Translations under genes and position numbers: made by a program
Notes under the pieces: generated by a model
The model's input: only the letters and a program-made list of their open reading frames with translations
Databases searched by the model: none
What the model was told of the DNA's origin: nothing
Assembly: GCF_024400535.1 (NCBI RefSeq)
Contig: NZ_CP038800.1
Span: forward strand, 1,488,001-1,552,000
Origin: Treponema denticola
Lineage (GTDB): Bacteria > Spirochaetota > Spirochaetia > Treponematales > Treponemataceae
Length of the DNA stretch: 64,000 nucleotides
Reading direction: 5' to 3'
In this document: positions 53,359 through 62,606 of the stretch, piece by piece
Layout of the letters: every line of letters starts with the position of its first letter
How positions within the stretch are numbered: the stretch's first letter is position 1

Positions 53359-53384
53359 ATTTTAAAATATGGATGGTATAATAA

Positions 53385-54377
53385 ATGGGACTTGATAATA
53401 TTTCAGACAGTATAGAGGGTAACGGAAAACTAATAGTTATTACCTCTTTGGTAATGCTTTTGTTTTTTGTTCTTATTTCTACAATAGTGTTTTTTATGTC
53501 GGTAAAAACAGCCGATCAAGTTTTGGTTCCTAATATTGAAGGTGAAAAATTTGAAGATGCCGTTCTTAAACTTCAGGTCAAAGAACTCTATCCCCGTCTT
53601 CAATTAAGATTTTCAGATAATCCCGAAGATGCAGGAAAAGTTTTAGAGCAAAGTCCTCCTGCAGGAACTATTGTTAAAGCCGGTAAACGAATAAATATCG
53701 TGGTAAGCAGCGGAGCCGTTCTTGACAGGGTAGAAAATTATGTGGGTAAAACCTTATCGGAGGTACAACAGCATTTTGCTTCTCTTTTTACTGCAGGACG
53801 AAAACAGCTGATTTCCATAAAAGAACCGGTTATGTATAAAGCAAGTTCAATTCCTGCCGGTACGATTTTAGAGCAAAATCCTTCTCCCGATACTCAGATT
53901 TCGGAAGAAATTTTAATAGAATTCATAGTGAGCAAGGGACCTGAAAACGAAAAAGTGTCCGTTCCCAATATGGAAGACTTTAAGCTTAACGATATTTATT
54001 CTGCAATAGCTCAAAACAAGCTTTCTTTTAAAATAAAAGCCGAGGTTAACTCTTCTATAGATAGCCCTGTTGTTATAAGTCAAAGTGAACCGGCTGATTC
54101 CTCTGTAGATGCTTACTCTCAAGTTGAATTAGGTATGCAATTCCCCGAATCTACCGAAAAAGTAATCTATGGTGTTTATTCGCCTATTCTACCCAAATAT
54201 CCTTATCCTGTAAAAGTTGTCGTAGATGCCGTATATCCTGACGGAAAAAGAACTGAACTTATAAGTTTTAACCATCAGGGAGGAAAATGCGATATTCCTT
54301 ACGGACTTCCCCAAGGAACGGTTCTTGTTCTTACCGTATTAGACAAACAGGTTCAAATGTTTGAAGTAAAACAATAG
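53385..54377 (+). CDS. PASTA-domain membrane protein
   Basis: 330 residues with one N-terminal transmembrane helix (residues ~18-42) and three PASTA domains (VPNIEGEKFEDAVLKL, NYVGKTLSEVQQHFAS, VPNMEDFKLNDIYSAI starts). PASTA domains bind muropeptides. No kinase domain is attached. Probably a peptidoglycan sensor or cell-wall regulator; the partner is unknown. Follows fmt by 26 bases. Confidence 0.85.
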   Translation: MGLDNISDSIEGNGKLIVITSLVMLLFFVLISTIVFFMSVKTADQVLVPNIEGEKFEDAVLKLQVKELYPRLQLRFSDNPEDAGKVLEQSPPAGTIVKAGKRINIVVSSGAVLDRVENYVGKTLSEVQQHFASLFTAGRKQLISIKEPVMYKASSIPAGTILEQNPSPDTQISEEILIEFIVSKGPENEKVSVPNMEDFKLNDIYSAIAQNKLSFKIKAEVNSSIDSPVVISQSEPADSSVDAYSQVELGMQFPESTEKVIYGVYSPILPKYPYPVKVVVDAVYPDGKRTELISFNHQGGKCDIPYGLPQGTVLVLTVLDKQVQMFEVKQ

Positions 54378-54448
54378 GTTTTGTAACTAGGATAGAACTC
54401 ATATTGTTTAGAGTTTGTGTTTTATAAAATAAATTATGGAGATATAGA

Positions 54449-55165
54449 ATGAATAGAAAATTTTTAATTATTTTAAGTGCAGTTATGTTTTTAGTTTTTT
54501 GGGGTTCATGTAAAACAGTGCCCAAAAATGATCCTAATTTTTTAGGCGACTTTTCTCCTGTAGAGTTGGGAACTCTTATTGGAGGTTCCGTTAAAAGAAT
54601 TAAGGAAGAGATAAAACCTACCGAATTTAAATTTACTTTTTTCCCCCGTACAAATATTGTATCGATTCAGCATAAATTTATGATTGATAAGGTTGAAATA
54701 TTTTTGGATCAAACAGATAGAGAAATATTGATTAAGGCAATGGAAACTTATATATCTTCTTATAATGATAAAAATTTGAGTGCTGCTAACGCAAAAAAAC
54801 AAGCTTTTTTCGGGAAGACAAAGATATTTATGTCTTGGGGCCTTTTTGTCGGAGGTGCACATGAGGCTGAACCGACATTAAGGGCAGAATATCAATTACT
54901 ATCGGAAAATAAACCTTATTTTATATTAGGTAATGCAACAACAAAGGCTATAGGGGAAAAGGATGATGCAAGCTGTCCGGCTTTAAGATTGGCATTTTCT
55001 CCTGCTCAGTGCGAAAATTTTATAGAGCTTTTAAAACAAGATAATCTTGTTAAAATTGTAGAAGATATGCAAAAAGATTTTGACCGTTTTGAGCCCTCAA
55101 ATAAAACTGAAAGCGGACGCAAAGAAAATACGGAAAAAGATAAGGTAAACTATGACGGTTTTTAA
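54449..55165 (+). CDS. Hypothetical lipoprotein
   Basis: 238 residues with a lipobox at VFWGSC (Cys21) after a hydrophobic N-terminus. The body has a FKFTFFPRTNIVSIQHKFM segment and a YISSYNDKNLSAANAKKQ segment. I recognise no domain. It has the usual GGAG-type upstream sequence and is a standalone exported protein of the genus. Confidence 0.65.
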   Translation: MNRKFLIILSAVMFLVFWGSCKTVPKNDPNFLGDFSPVELGTLIGGSVKRIKEEIKPTEFKFTFFPRTNIVSIQHKFMIDKVEIFLDQTDREILIKAMETYISSYNDKNLSAANAKKQAFFGKTKIFMSWGLFVGGAHEAEPTLRAEYQLLSENKPYFILGNATTKAIGEKDDASCPALRLAFSPAQCENFIELLKQDNLVKIVEDMQKDFDRFEPSNKTESGRKENTEKDKVNYDGF

Positions 55166-55176
55166 CATAAAATAAA

Positions 55177-55249
55177 CCGCAAAGGTTAAGAAGAGCACAA
55201 AGATTTTTTTAGGATGTTTTTTAATCAATTATTCTTTGCGCTCTTGCGG
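55177..55249. repeat. Imperfect inverted repeat of the CCGCAA/CAAAGA type
   Basis: CCGCAAAGG...GAGCACAAAGA at 55177-55203 faces TCTTTGCGCTCTTGCGG at 55233-55249. The arms mostly match except for an insertion of several bases on one side. It resembles the repeats near 48063 and 62131. Confidence 0.6.
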
Positions 55250-55283
55250 GGTAATTTTATAATATAATTATTATAAAGACTTG

Positions 55284-56003
55284 CTATATATCTTCTATAT
55301 TTCCATCTTGGTATACGATAAAAACCCTTGGAGTATTTTTTGTAAAGAAACCATTTTCTACTACACCGGTAATCTTGTTTAAACTTTCTTCCAAGGCCTT
55401 GGGATCTACATCGGCGGTTTCAGGCCATCTTATATCAATGATAAAGTTTCCGTTGTCGGTAACAACAGGCCCCATTTTTTTTATGCCTTCACGCAGAACT
55501 ACTTCGATGCCTTGAGCTTCAAGGGTTTTTGAAATGCTTAAGAGTGCTTCAGGTATAATTTCTATCGGAAGGGCAAAGCCTTTTCCCATAGATTTAACTT
55601 TTTTTCTTTCATCGGCAATGACGACAAATTCTTTTGAGTTATATGCTATTATTTTTTCTCTGAGGAGGGCGGCGCCTCCTCCCTTGATTAGGTTTTTATC
55701 GGGATCGATTTCGTCTGCTCCGTCTATGGCAAGATCTAAGCTTCCGCCGATTTTCTGGGAGCTTAAAGAATAAATAGGAACACCTAGTTTTTCACACTCA
55801 ATAGAGGTTTGAAAACTTGTAGGTACGGCATATACTTTTTTTAACTTACCTGACGACAATAATTGGGCGAGATGGTGTACAGCCGGCATTGCCGTCGAGC
55901 CTGTGCCGAGTCCTATCTTCATTCCGTCAAAAATTTTCCCTTCGGAAAAAAGAGTGTCGATTGCATGATAGGCAATCTTTTTTTTAAGTTCTGACATGTC
56001 CAT
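55284..56003 (-). CDS. rpiA: Ribose-5-phosphate isomerase A
   Basis: 239 residues; interconverts ribose-5-P and ribulose-5-P (pentose phosphate). GLGTGSTAMPAVHHLAQLL and DGADEIDPDKNLIKGGGAALLREK carry the conserved phosphate-binding and catalytic residues. The start overlaps the aroDE stop as TAATG, so the genes are co-translated. Confidence 0.92.
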   Translation of the reverse strand: MDMSELKKKIAYHAIDTLFSEGKIFDGMKIGLGTGSTAMPAVHHLAQLLSSGKLKKVYAVPTSFQTSIECEKLGVPIYSLSSQKIGGSLDLAIDGADEIDPDKNLIKGGGAALLREKIIAYNSKEFVVIADERKKVKSMGKGFALPIEIIPEALLSISKTLEAQGIEVVLREGIKKMGPVVTDNGNFIIDIRWPETADVDPKALEESLNKITGVVENGFFTKNTPRVFIVYQDGNIEDI

Positions 56004-57484
56004 TATAAATACTCCTTTCCTGCAAAAGCTTTAAACTGATGATAGGCTTGATATTCCAGCATCTTATAGCCGTTACAAACTTGACATCCTGCAGCTCTTG
56101 CTCTTTTTAATAGCTTAGTGGTTTCAGGTCTATAGATTAAGTCAAATACTTTCTCTTTTCCTGTAAATGTATAAAAATTAAGAGGGTCGATATCTATGTT
56201 AGGCTCCATGCCTGCATTTGTTGTTTGAATTATAAGTTCCGAAAAAGCATGAAGCTGTTTTATATTTATAGGATCCAATAGAGCCCACTTAAATTTATAT
56301 TTTTCGGCTATGTTTTTAGCTTTTTCGGCCGTACGGTTAAAGATACAGGCTTTTCCATGGAGAGAGCTTATTACTTCTGCAACAGCTCTAGCTGCTCCTC
56401 CGGCTCCGATAATTGCAACCTTATAAGAGTGTAAATCTTTTTCATTTAAAAATTCCATTAAAGATTGTTGAAAACCTTCAACATCGGTATTATAGCCGAA
56501 CCATTTTTTGTTTTCGTTTATCAGAGTATTTACGGCTCCGATAAATTTAGAGGCTTCGGATAAGGAATTTATTTGAGGTATAATCTCACTTTTAAAAGGG
56601 GCCGTAACCGAAAGACCTTTTATATTGAGAAGATTTGCAAAATCCAAGGCCTCTTTTGATGAGACTGCCGATATGGGAATATAAACCGAATTAATACCTT
56701 TTCTTTTAAAACCTTTATTGTGAATTGCAGGACTTAAACTTGTGTTTACATCATTGCCTATAATTCCATAGATATTTGTCTGGTTATTAATTTTTGAAAA
56801 GCCATATAAGTTTTCTAAAGTTTCAGGATCTATGAGTTCTTTTTCAAGTTTATTTTTCTTTATATATTCCGGAGTAAATGTATAAACAATTTGGGAATTT
56901 AATTGCTTTGATAAAATACGGGAGCTTAAACCGTAGGTGCCCATAACCGATAAGATATACAGTTCATTTTTTATCCGTTTTGAAGCTTTAAAAAGTTCTG
57001 AAACATCGTTTATGGAATTTGCAATAAAGGCCAATTTAGGAATGTCGGTTTCAAAACGGATTAGGCCTTCTATGGTTTTTACAATATTTTTTACCGGAAG
57101 CTTACTGTGAAGGCTTCTTATTATTTTAATATCAAAGGTTCTTGCCGCTTCTTCGATTCCCGATGACTCAAAGTCGCTTTCCAAATCGATATAAGCAAAA
57201 TTTTTTATCGGGTCGGAGCTTGCATAGGCCAGGCCTCGTGCAAAGATTGTCATCCTTGCACCTTCTCCCCCCGTAAAGTTTCCGCCGTCAGATTTTCTCC
57301 TGACGGTTAAGATACATGGGATTCCGGCCCGTTCAGGGAAATTTCTTAAATAGAGAATCTCGCTTTGATTAAGATAATCTACGCGAAGCTCTGCAAGATC
57401 TATAAATTTCTTATACTTTTCCAGTGCGGAAAGATTTTTTTCTATTGTTTTTTCGGTTAAAACAAGACAGACCTTTGTAGACAT
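56003..57484 (-). CDS. Bifunctional 3-dehydroquinate dehydratase/shikimate dehydrogenase
   Basis: 493-residue fusion of class I dehydroquinase (residues ~1-225; IIRSLHS and PKLAFIANSINDV hold the His/Lys region) and shikimate dehydrogenase (from ~235: YGIIGNDVNTSLSPAIHN, NTDVEGFQQSL, VAIIGAGGAARAVAEV, IQTTNAGM). Both steps of the shikimate pathway. Fusion of AroD with AroE occurs in some treponemes and Chlamydiae. No other aro gene is in the window. Next to SPOR gene, 2 bases apart. Confidence 0.9.
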   Translation of the reverse strand: MSTKVCLVLTEKTIEKNLSALEKYKKFIDLAELRVDYLNQSEILYLRNFPERAGIPCILTVRRKSDGGNFTGGEGARMTIFARGLAYASSDPIKNFAYIDLESDFESSGIEEAARTFDIKIIRSLHSKLPVKNIVKTIEGLIRFETDIPKLAFIANSINDVSELFKASKRIKNELYILSVMGTYGLSSRILSKQLNSQIVYTFTPEYIKKNKLEKELIDPETLENLYGFSKINNQTNIYGIIGNDVNTSLSPAIHNKGFKRKGINSVYIPISAVSSKEALDFANLLNIKGLSVTAPFKSEIIPQINSLSEASKFIGAVNTLINENKKWFGYNTDVEGFQQSLMEFLNEKDLHSYKVAIIGAGGAARAVAEVISSLHGKACIFNRTAEKAKNIAEKYKFKWALLDPINIKQLHAFSELIIQTTNAGMEPNIDIDPLNFYTFTGKEKVFDLIYRPETTKLLKRARAAGCQVCNGYKMLEYQAYHQFKAFAGKEYL

Positions 57485-57486
57485 AA

Positions 57487-58320
57487 TCAGCTTTTTTTTC
57501 GGTCTTGGGTTACATAACTTCCTTCAAAGCCCTTAATTTCTTTTATTTTTTTAAGCCAATATTCGGCCTCGGTTTTGTTTTTAAATGGACCGACTCTGAC
57601 TCGGTGGGTAAGACCCGTTGCTGTTTCTTTGGTAAAGATTTCCGCCTTCATGTGTTTTGAGGTGAGGGTATCTCTTGCTGCCTCTGCATTTAAGCGGCTT
57701 GTCAAAGAAGCTGTTTGAACCCAGTACAGTGTGGAAACCGTTTTTTGAGCAGGGCTTGTTTTTACAGCAGGTTTTTCCGTTTTTTGAGGAGCCTTATTTT
57801 CAGTTTTAGGTTTTTGAACCGTATTTGAGCTTACACCTTTTACTGAAGCTACGCCCGTATTTTGATTAGCAGTTTTTGCAGGAGGAGGAGTTTGTGTTTC
57901 GGTATCGGACGTTCTTTTCTCGCTTTCTTGGTTTGTGTTTAAATTTGCAGCAAGATTTTCCGGTAAACTTGCCGTTTTTTCATCTTTTTGAGTATTCGTT
58001 AAATCGCTTACATTTATTGAGGTTTCTGTCGTTCCGGTTTGGCCCTCACCGTTTACAACGGTTATATTGTTTGCAATATTTACAAGGGTAGGGGACTCGG
58101 ATTCAAGCGGAGGAATTGAGTCTGGATTTCGTGTCCATTGAAGAGGATCAACGCTTGTATCCGTTTTGTCTGCTTCTATTTTGCCTAAATCGGATATTTG
58201 TGCCGCAGTCATGGTGCTTTTATTACGGAATGGAGCATATAGATATAAACCTACACCGAATATAATTAAAGCAAACAACGAAATAAAAAATACTATCCAT
58301 AAAATTTTTTTCTGTTCCAT
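57487..58320 (-). CDS. SPOR-domain protein
   Basis: 277 residues: one N-terminal membrane helix (residues ~7-29), a long Thr/Asn/Lys-rich linker, and a C-terminal SPOR domain (LYWVQTASLTSRLNAEAARD, THRVRVGPFKNKTEAEYW). SPOR domains bind denuded peptidoglycan at the septum, so a cell-division role is likely. Lies between aroDE and coaE. Confidence 0.85.
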   Translation of the reverse strand: MEQKKILWIVFFISLFALIIFGVGLYLYAPFRNKSTMTAAQISDLGKIEADKTDTSVDPLQWTRNPDSIPPLESESPTLVNIANNITVVNGEGQTGTTETSINVSDLTNTQKDEKTASLPENLAANLNTNQESEKRTSDTETQTPPPAKTANQNTGVASVKGVSSNTVQKPKTENKAPQKTEKPAVKTSPAQKTVSTLYWVQTASLTSRLNAEAARDTLTSKHMKAEIFTKETATGLTHRVRVGPFKNKTEAEYWLKKIKEIKGFEGSYVTQDRKKS

Positions 58321-58329
58321 AAATCAACC

Positions 58330-59001
58330 TCAAAAACCTCTTTTTTGAACTTCCTGCAATAGCTTTTTTTTTAAACCTGCAGAAGACCAAAAGTTCTTTA
58401 CTACTATTGTATCGGCATTTAAAAAAAAGTATTGAGAAAAGAATTTCTTTTGTTTTGAAAATCTTAACCGAATATTTTTTAAAGGCAGCCTGTCCCTTTT
58501 TTTTGCCCTTATGAGCCTTAAAATAAAAGGAGCATCTATGTACAATATAAAGAGACATTTTTTTATAAGGCTAGTCTTGTGAAGGGTAGGGGCGTTTAAA
58601 AGAATGGGGCGCTCAGGTTTTTCGGTAAATGCCATTTTAATTTCTTCCCATATTTTTTCTTCGATTATCGGGAGAATAAAGGCTTCATGTTTTTTTAAAA
58701 GTCCTTCATCCGAAAAGACCAAGAGGGCAAAGGCTTTTTTGTCGATGCCCTTTTTATTTTTTAAATTTATGCCTCGTTTTTCGGCCTCGGCTTGAAAGAG
58801 ATTTAAAATTTCTTTTTCATGCTCTATAAAAACTTTTCTTGAAACTACATCGGCATCAATACAATAAAACCCGTAGTCTTGTAAAATAGCACTTGCCGTG
58901 TTTTTACCCGAACAAGAAGGCCCTGAAAGCCCTATTAAAATCGGTTCTAAGGGCGCATCGAGGCTTTGCCGGCTTTGCCTGCTGTTTAAAACACTATCCA
59001 T
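58330..59001 (-). CDS. coaE: Dephospho-CoA kinase
   Basis: 223 residues; last step of CoA synthesis. Walker A GLSGPSCSGKNT is unusual in having Asn after Lys where Ser/Thr is normal, but the DADVVSRKVF and RDRLPLKN lid/base sites fit CoaE. About 15 extra N-terminal residues precede the first strand. The start overlaps the polA stop as TAATG. Confidence 0.8.
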   Translation of the reverse strand: MDSVLNSRQSRQSLDAPLEPILIGLSGPSCSGKNTASAILQDYGFYCIDADVVSRKVFIEHEKEILNLFQAEAEKRGINLKNKKGIDKKAFALLVFSDEGLLKKHEAFILPIIEEKIWEEIKMAFTEKPERPILLNAPTLHKTSLIKKCLFILYIDAPFILRLIRAKKRDRLPLKNIRLRFSKQKKFFSQYFFLNADTIVVKNFWSSAGLKKKLLQEVQKRGF

Positions 59002-61832
59002 TAGTGGAACTCTCCCCAGCTCATTCCCGATTCTATACTTACCCTTAAGGGTACCGAAAGTTTTATTACGCCTTCCATTTTTTCTTTTACGATGGACATG
59101 ACTTTTTCCTTTTCAGATTCGGCGGCCTCTATTATAAGCTCATCATGAACCTGCAAAAGGATGGAGGCATCAAGTTTTTGTTTTTTTAAGGCCTTATCGG
59201 CTTCGAGCATTGCAAGTTTTACTATATCGGCGGCTGTGCCCTGAATCGGGGTGTTTACTGCAATGCGTTCGGCTCCGGCCTTTTCTACCTTGTTTTTGCT
59301 GTTTATAGCCGGAAGATAACGTCTTCTTCCCATTATGGTTTCTACATAGCCTCTTTGTTCGGCTTCTTGACACACATTTGCCATAAAGCCGGATACACCG
59401 GAATAGGTGGCAAAATAAGCCTTTATAAACTCATCAGCTCTTTTGCGGGGAATTCTTAAAGAAGAAGCGAGGCGGAAGGCACTCATTCCGTACATTACGC
59501 CGAAGTTTATGGTCTTTGCTATGCGTCTCATATCCTGACTTACATCATTTATGTCTACGGCAAAGATTAGGCTTGCAGTCTTGGCGTGAACATCTATTCC
59601 CTTATTAAAGGCTTCTACTAGGTTTTGATCTTTTGAAAGATGGGCAAGGATTACAAGCTCAATCTGCGAATAATCTGCAGAAATAAGAACCCGCCCCTTT
59701 TCCGCTTGAAAGGCTTCCCTTATCTTCCGCCCCTCGTTTCCGCGTATGGGGATATTTTGCAAATTGGGGTCTCGGCTTGAAAGGCGGCCTGTAGCTGTTC
59801 CGGTTTGAATAAAACTTGTATGGATTCTTCCGTTTTTGTCCGTCATCTTGGGAAGGGTATCGGTATATGTGGATTTTAACTTTGCAAGAGCCCTGTAATC
59901 CAAGATTTTTGCAGGTACGGGATCCTCCGAAGCAAGGTTTTCAAGAACCGAAGTATCCGTAGAATAACCCGTCTTAGTTTTTTTGCCGGGGGGCAGTTTT
60001 CTTTCTTCAAATAAGACTTCTTGAAGTTGTTTAGGCGAGGCTATATTAAACTCATGGCCTACGAGGCGGTAAATATCCTTTTCGCAATCTTCAAGTTCTT
60101 TTCCCAATTCTTTTGAGTAGGCAGTAAGTTCTTCGCCCTTTAAAAAGATGCCCTTTATTTCCATCTCGGTTAAAAGTTTTGTGATAGGCATTTCGAGGTC
60201 AAAAAAAAGTTTTTCCAGATTATTCTTTTTTAAGAGGGGTAAGAATTTTTTATAAAAGCGGAATGTTATGTCGGCATCTTCTGCAGCATAAGGACAGGCT
60301 TCTTTTAAGGGAATATCCGAAAAGTTTTGTCCCGTCTTTACAAGGTCTTTAAACCTTATGGTTTTTACGCCTAAAATACTTTCTGCAAGTTTATCCATTC
60401 CGTAAGAAGAGCGGGCAGGGTCTAAAAGCCATGCGGCTATCATTGTATCAAAAAGACTTGCCGAAATGCTGCTTGCAAGTTTTGATGAAAGGGCTGCTTG
60501 AATGTCGAATTTGCCGTTATGCATTATGAGAGTCATCTTCGAGTCAAAGAGCTTTGTTACGGCCCTTTGGGCATCCTTAAAGGCTATGAGTTTTGGAGCT
60601 TCCTCTCCAAGTTCGGGACATGGTGCCTTTAAGGGGAAATAATAGGCCTCTCCTTCTTTTAGGGCAAGGGAGAATCCGCAGACTTCCGCATTTAGGGGAT
60701 CTTCACTTGTGGTTTCACAGTCATAGGCTGCAAGCCCCTGTTTTAAGGCTTCGTCTACTATTTTAAAAAGTTCTTCCGCTTCGTCTACAAGTTTGTAATC
60801 GCCCTTGTTTTGAGGAAGGGAGATTTCTTCTCCTGTTCCTAATTCTTGAGGGAGCATTTCGGGAGAAGTTTGTTCAGAATTTTCAAAAAGGCCTGTCTCT
60901 TGTTTTAAGTTTTCTTTTGAAGATGGAGTATTTTTTTCATGTTTAGACAGAGCTTTTTCGGCAATTATTTTTTCGGAATATAGCTTTGCAATATTGGGAA
61001 GCTCTTCGCTTATAAAAAGACGGGCGGCCGCCTCATAATCCATTTGCGAAGTAGAGTAGGCGTTTAAGTCTTTTTCGACTGGAACATCGAAGCGGAGCCT
61101 TATAAGCTCTTTAGAAAAATAAGCCGATTCCTTTCCTTCTTCTATTTTTGTTTTTAAAGCCCCTTTTAAGTTTCCTGTATTTGCGTAGATGCCGTCGAGG
61201 GTTTTGTACTCTTCAAGGAGTTTTACGGCTGTTTTCGGGCCGACCCCCTTTATGCCGGGAACATTGTCGGCACTGTCGCCTATAAGGGAAAGAAGGTCTA
61301 ACATTCCGGCGGGATAAACGCCCCATTCTTCTTTTACGTTTTCGGCATCGAAGCCCTCCCAAGCCTTAATCTTCCCCGGTTTAAGCATTGTCGTGGTTTT
61401 TGAAACAAGCTGCATTAAATCCTTATCGCCCGAAATAATCACACATTCCCTGCCTTCCTTTTCTGCAAGGGCGGCTATTGAAGCTATTACATCATCGGCC
61501 TCAAAGCCGTTACAGCGGACTGCAGGCAGTTTAAATGTTTTTAAAATTTCTTCTATTTTGTCGATTTGCGCATGTAGGTCATCGGGCGTTTTATCCCTTG
61601 TAGCCTTGTATTCTTTGTACATCTCGTGTCTAAAAGTGGGTGTAAGGGAATCGAGGGCAGTAACAAAGAGTTTAGGATTATATTCTGTAAATATGGAATG
61701 AAGGCTTTTAAAAAAGCCGAAGATAGCCGAAACATTTTCGCCCTTAGAGTTTGTAAGAGGTCTTGAAATAAAGGCAAAATAAGAGCGGTAAATAAGCCCA
61801 TAGGCATCCAAAACATAGATTGTATCTTTCAT
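59001..61832 (-). CDS. polA: DNA polymerase I
   Basis: 943 residues. 5' nuclease domain 1-~290 (DAYGLIYRSYFAF, DSADNVPGIKGVGPKTA). Residues ~340-530 form the 3'-5' exonuclease, which is probably active because YDCETTSEDP keeps the Asp/Glu. C-terminal polymerase has motif A SADYSQIELVILAHL, motif B RRIAKTINFGVMYG and motif C LLQVHDELIIE. Complete. Start with GGAGG upstream. Coupled to coaE. Confidence 0.95.
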   Translation of the reverse strand: MKDTIYVLDAYGLIYRSYFAFISRPLTNSKGENVSAIFGFFKSLHSIFTEYNPKLFVTALDSLTPTFRHEMYKEYKATRDKTPDDLHAQIDKIEEILKTFKLPAVRCNGFEADDVIASIAALAEKEGRECVIISGDKDLMQLVSKTTTMLKPGKIKAWEGFDAENVKEEWGVYPAGMLDLLSLIGDSADNVPGIKGVGPKTAVKLLEEYKTLDGIYANTGNLKGALKTKIEEGKESAYFSKELIRLRFDVPVEKDLNAYSTSQMDYEAAARLFISEELPNIAKLYSEKIIAEKALSKHEKNTPSSKENLKQETGLFENSEQTSPEMLPQELGTGEEISLPQNKGDYKLVDEAEELFKIVDEALKQGLAAYDCETTSEDPLNAEVCGFSLALKEGEAYYFPLKAPCPELGEEAPKLIAFKDAQRAVTKLFDSKMTLIMHNGKFDIQAALSSKLASSISASLFDTMIAAWLLDPARSSYGMDKLAESILGVKTIRFKDLVKTGQNFSDIPLKEACPYAAEDADITFRFYKKFLPLLKKNNLEKLFFDLEMPITKLLTEMEIKGIFLKGEELTAYSKELGKELEDCEKDIYRLVGHEFNIASPKQLQEVLFEERKLPPGKKTKTGYSTDTSVLENLASEDPVPAKILDYRALAKLKSTYTDTLPKMTDKNGRIHTSFIQTGTATGRLSSRDPNLQNIPIRGNEGRKIREAFQAEKGRVLISADYSQIELVILAHLSKDQNLVEAFNKGIDVHAKTASLIFAVDINDVSQDMRRIAKTINFGVMYGMSAFRLASSLRIPRKRADEFIKAYFATYSGVSGFMANVCQEAEQRGYVETIMGRRRYLPAINSKNKVEKAGAERIAVNTPIQGTAADIVKLAMLEADKALKKQKLDASILLQVHDELIIEAAESEKEKVMSIVKEKMEGVIKLSVPLRVSIESGMSWGEFH

Positions 61833-61939
61833 AAAATGACCTCCGTTCGGGAAAGGATTATACTAAAAAAAAGCTCCTAAAGCAAGAGAATGGACAAGAT
61901 ATCCAGGATTGTGTAAGTAATTTAGAATTTGTAATCCTA

Positions 61940-61968
61940 TTGACTTTTTTGTTTATTTTTGATAAAGT
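61940..61968 (+). promoter_or_regulatory. Putative promoter for tRNA-Thr
   Basis: TTGACT, 17 bases, TAAAGT, 22 bases upstream of the tRNA. It lies within a T-rich stretch. Confidence 0.55.
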
Positions 61969-61990
61969 TTTTTTTGATCAAAATCAACTT

Positions 61991-62063
61991 GCCAACTTAG
62001 CTCACCCGGCAGAGCAGCACCCTCGTAACGTGCAGGTACTCGGTTCAAGTCCGAGAGTTGGCT
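61991..62063 (+). tRNA. tRNA-Thr (anticodon CGU)
   Basis: Folds as a cloverleaf: acceptor GCCAACT/AGTTGGC, D arm AGCTC...GAGC, anticodon loop CTCGTAA with CGU at its centre, T stem CTCGG/CCGAG around TTCAAGT. One C-C mismatch closes the anticodon stem. CCA is not encoded and is followed by a T run that may end transcription. Confidence 0.9.
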
Positions 62064-62130
62064 TTTTTTATTTCTAAATAGTTTTTTCTTTTCATTAACA
62101 ATCAGCTAAATCATTGAAAATTTTAATGAA

Positions 62131-62160
62131 ACCGCAAGTAGCGCGGAGAGTGCAAAGGGA
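62131..62160. repeat. Fragment of the CCGCAA-type dispersed repeat
   Basis: ACCGCAAGTAGCGCGGAGAGTGCAAAGGG resembles one arm of the palindrome at 55177 with a few changes; the opposite arm is not visible here. Confidence 0.4.
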
Positions 62161-62214
62161 AGTAGGAAGTTTTTAAAAGATTTGATGCATTGTGATTGCA
62201 AAAAATATTAAGAC

Positions 62215-62243
62215 TTGACAAAAGTAAACATTAATGCTAACAT
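62215..62243 (+). promoter_or_regulatory. Promoter with internal palindrome for the HigB/HigA pair
   Basis: TTGACA, 17 bases, TAACAT. CATTAATG at 62229-62236 between the boxes is a perfect palindrome, a plausible HigA operator. The GTG start follows 6 bases after the -10 box. Confidence 0.6.
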
Positions 62244-62249
62244 TTATAT

Positions 62250-62606
62250 GTGAAAAGAGAAATAAAATTTTATAAAACAAAGGATGGAAAATGTCCTGTA
62301 AAAGAATTTATAGATACTCAGCCTGGAAAGATTGCTCAAAAAATAACATGGGTTTTAAGATGAATTGAAACACAAGAAAAGGTGCCTAGAACTTATTTTA
62401 AGAATTTGAGTGGTACAAAAATATATGAATGCAGAATAGAATTTGGAGGAAATATATATAGAATTTTAGGCCAGTTTTATCAAGGTTATTTTCTTTTATT
62501 GAAAAATGGATTTCAGAAAAAAACACAAAAAACACCTAAAAATGAAATAGAATTGTGTAATAAAAGAATGGCAGATCAGATTGAAAGAGGGGTAAAGTAT
62601 GAGTGA
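62250..62606 (+). pseudogene. HigB/RelE-type toxin gene with an in-frame stop
   Basis: Reads KREIKFYKTKDGKCPVKEFID...TWVLR, TGA (62361-62363), IETQEKVPRTYFKNLSG, IYECRIEFGGNIYRILGQ, then FYQGYFLLLKNGFQKK. This is a complete Gp49/HigB-like toxin apart from one stop where Leu or similar is normally found. The antitoxin frame overlaps its end by 8 bases. Toxin loss with the antitoxin kept is common. Confidence 0.75.

Noticed and set aside
62361-62363. TGA in the toxin as selenocysteine
   Set aside because: The site is a non-catalytic hydrophobic position in this toxin family, so a nonsense mutation fits better.
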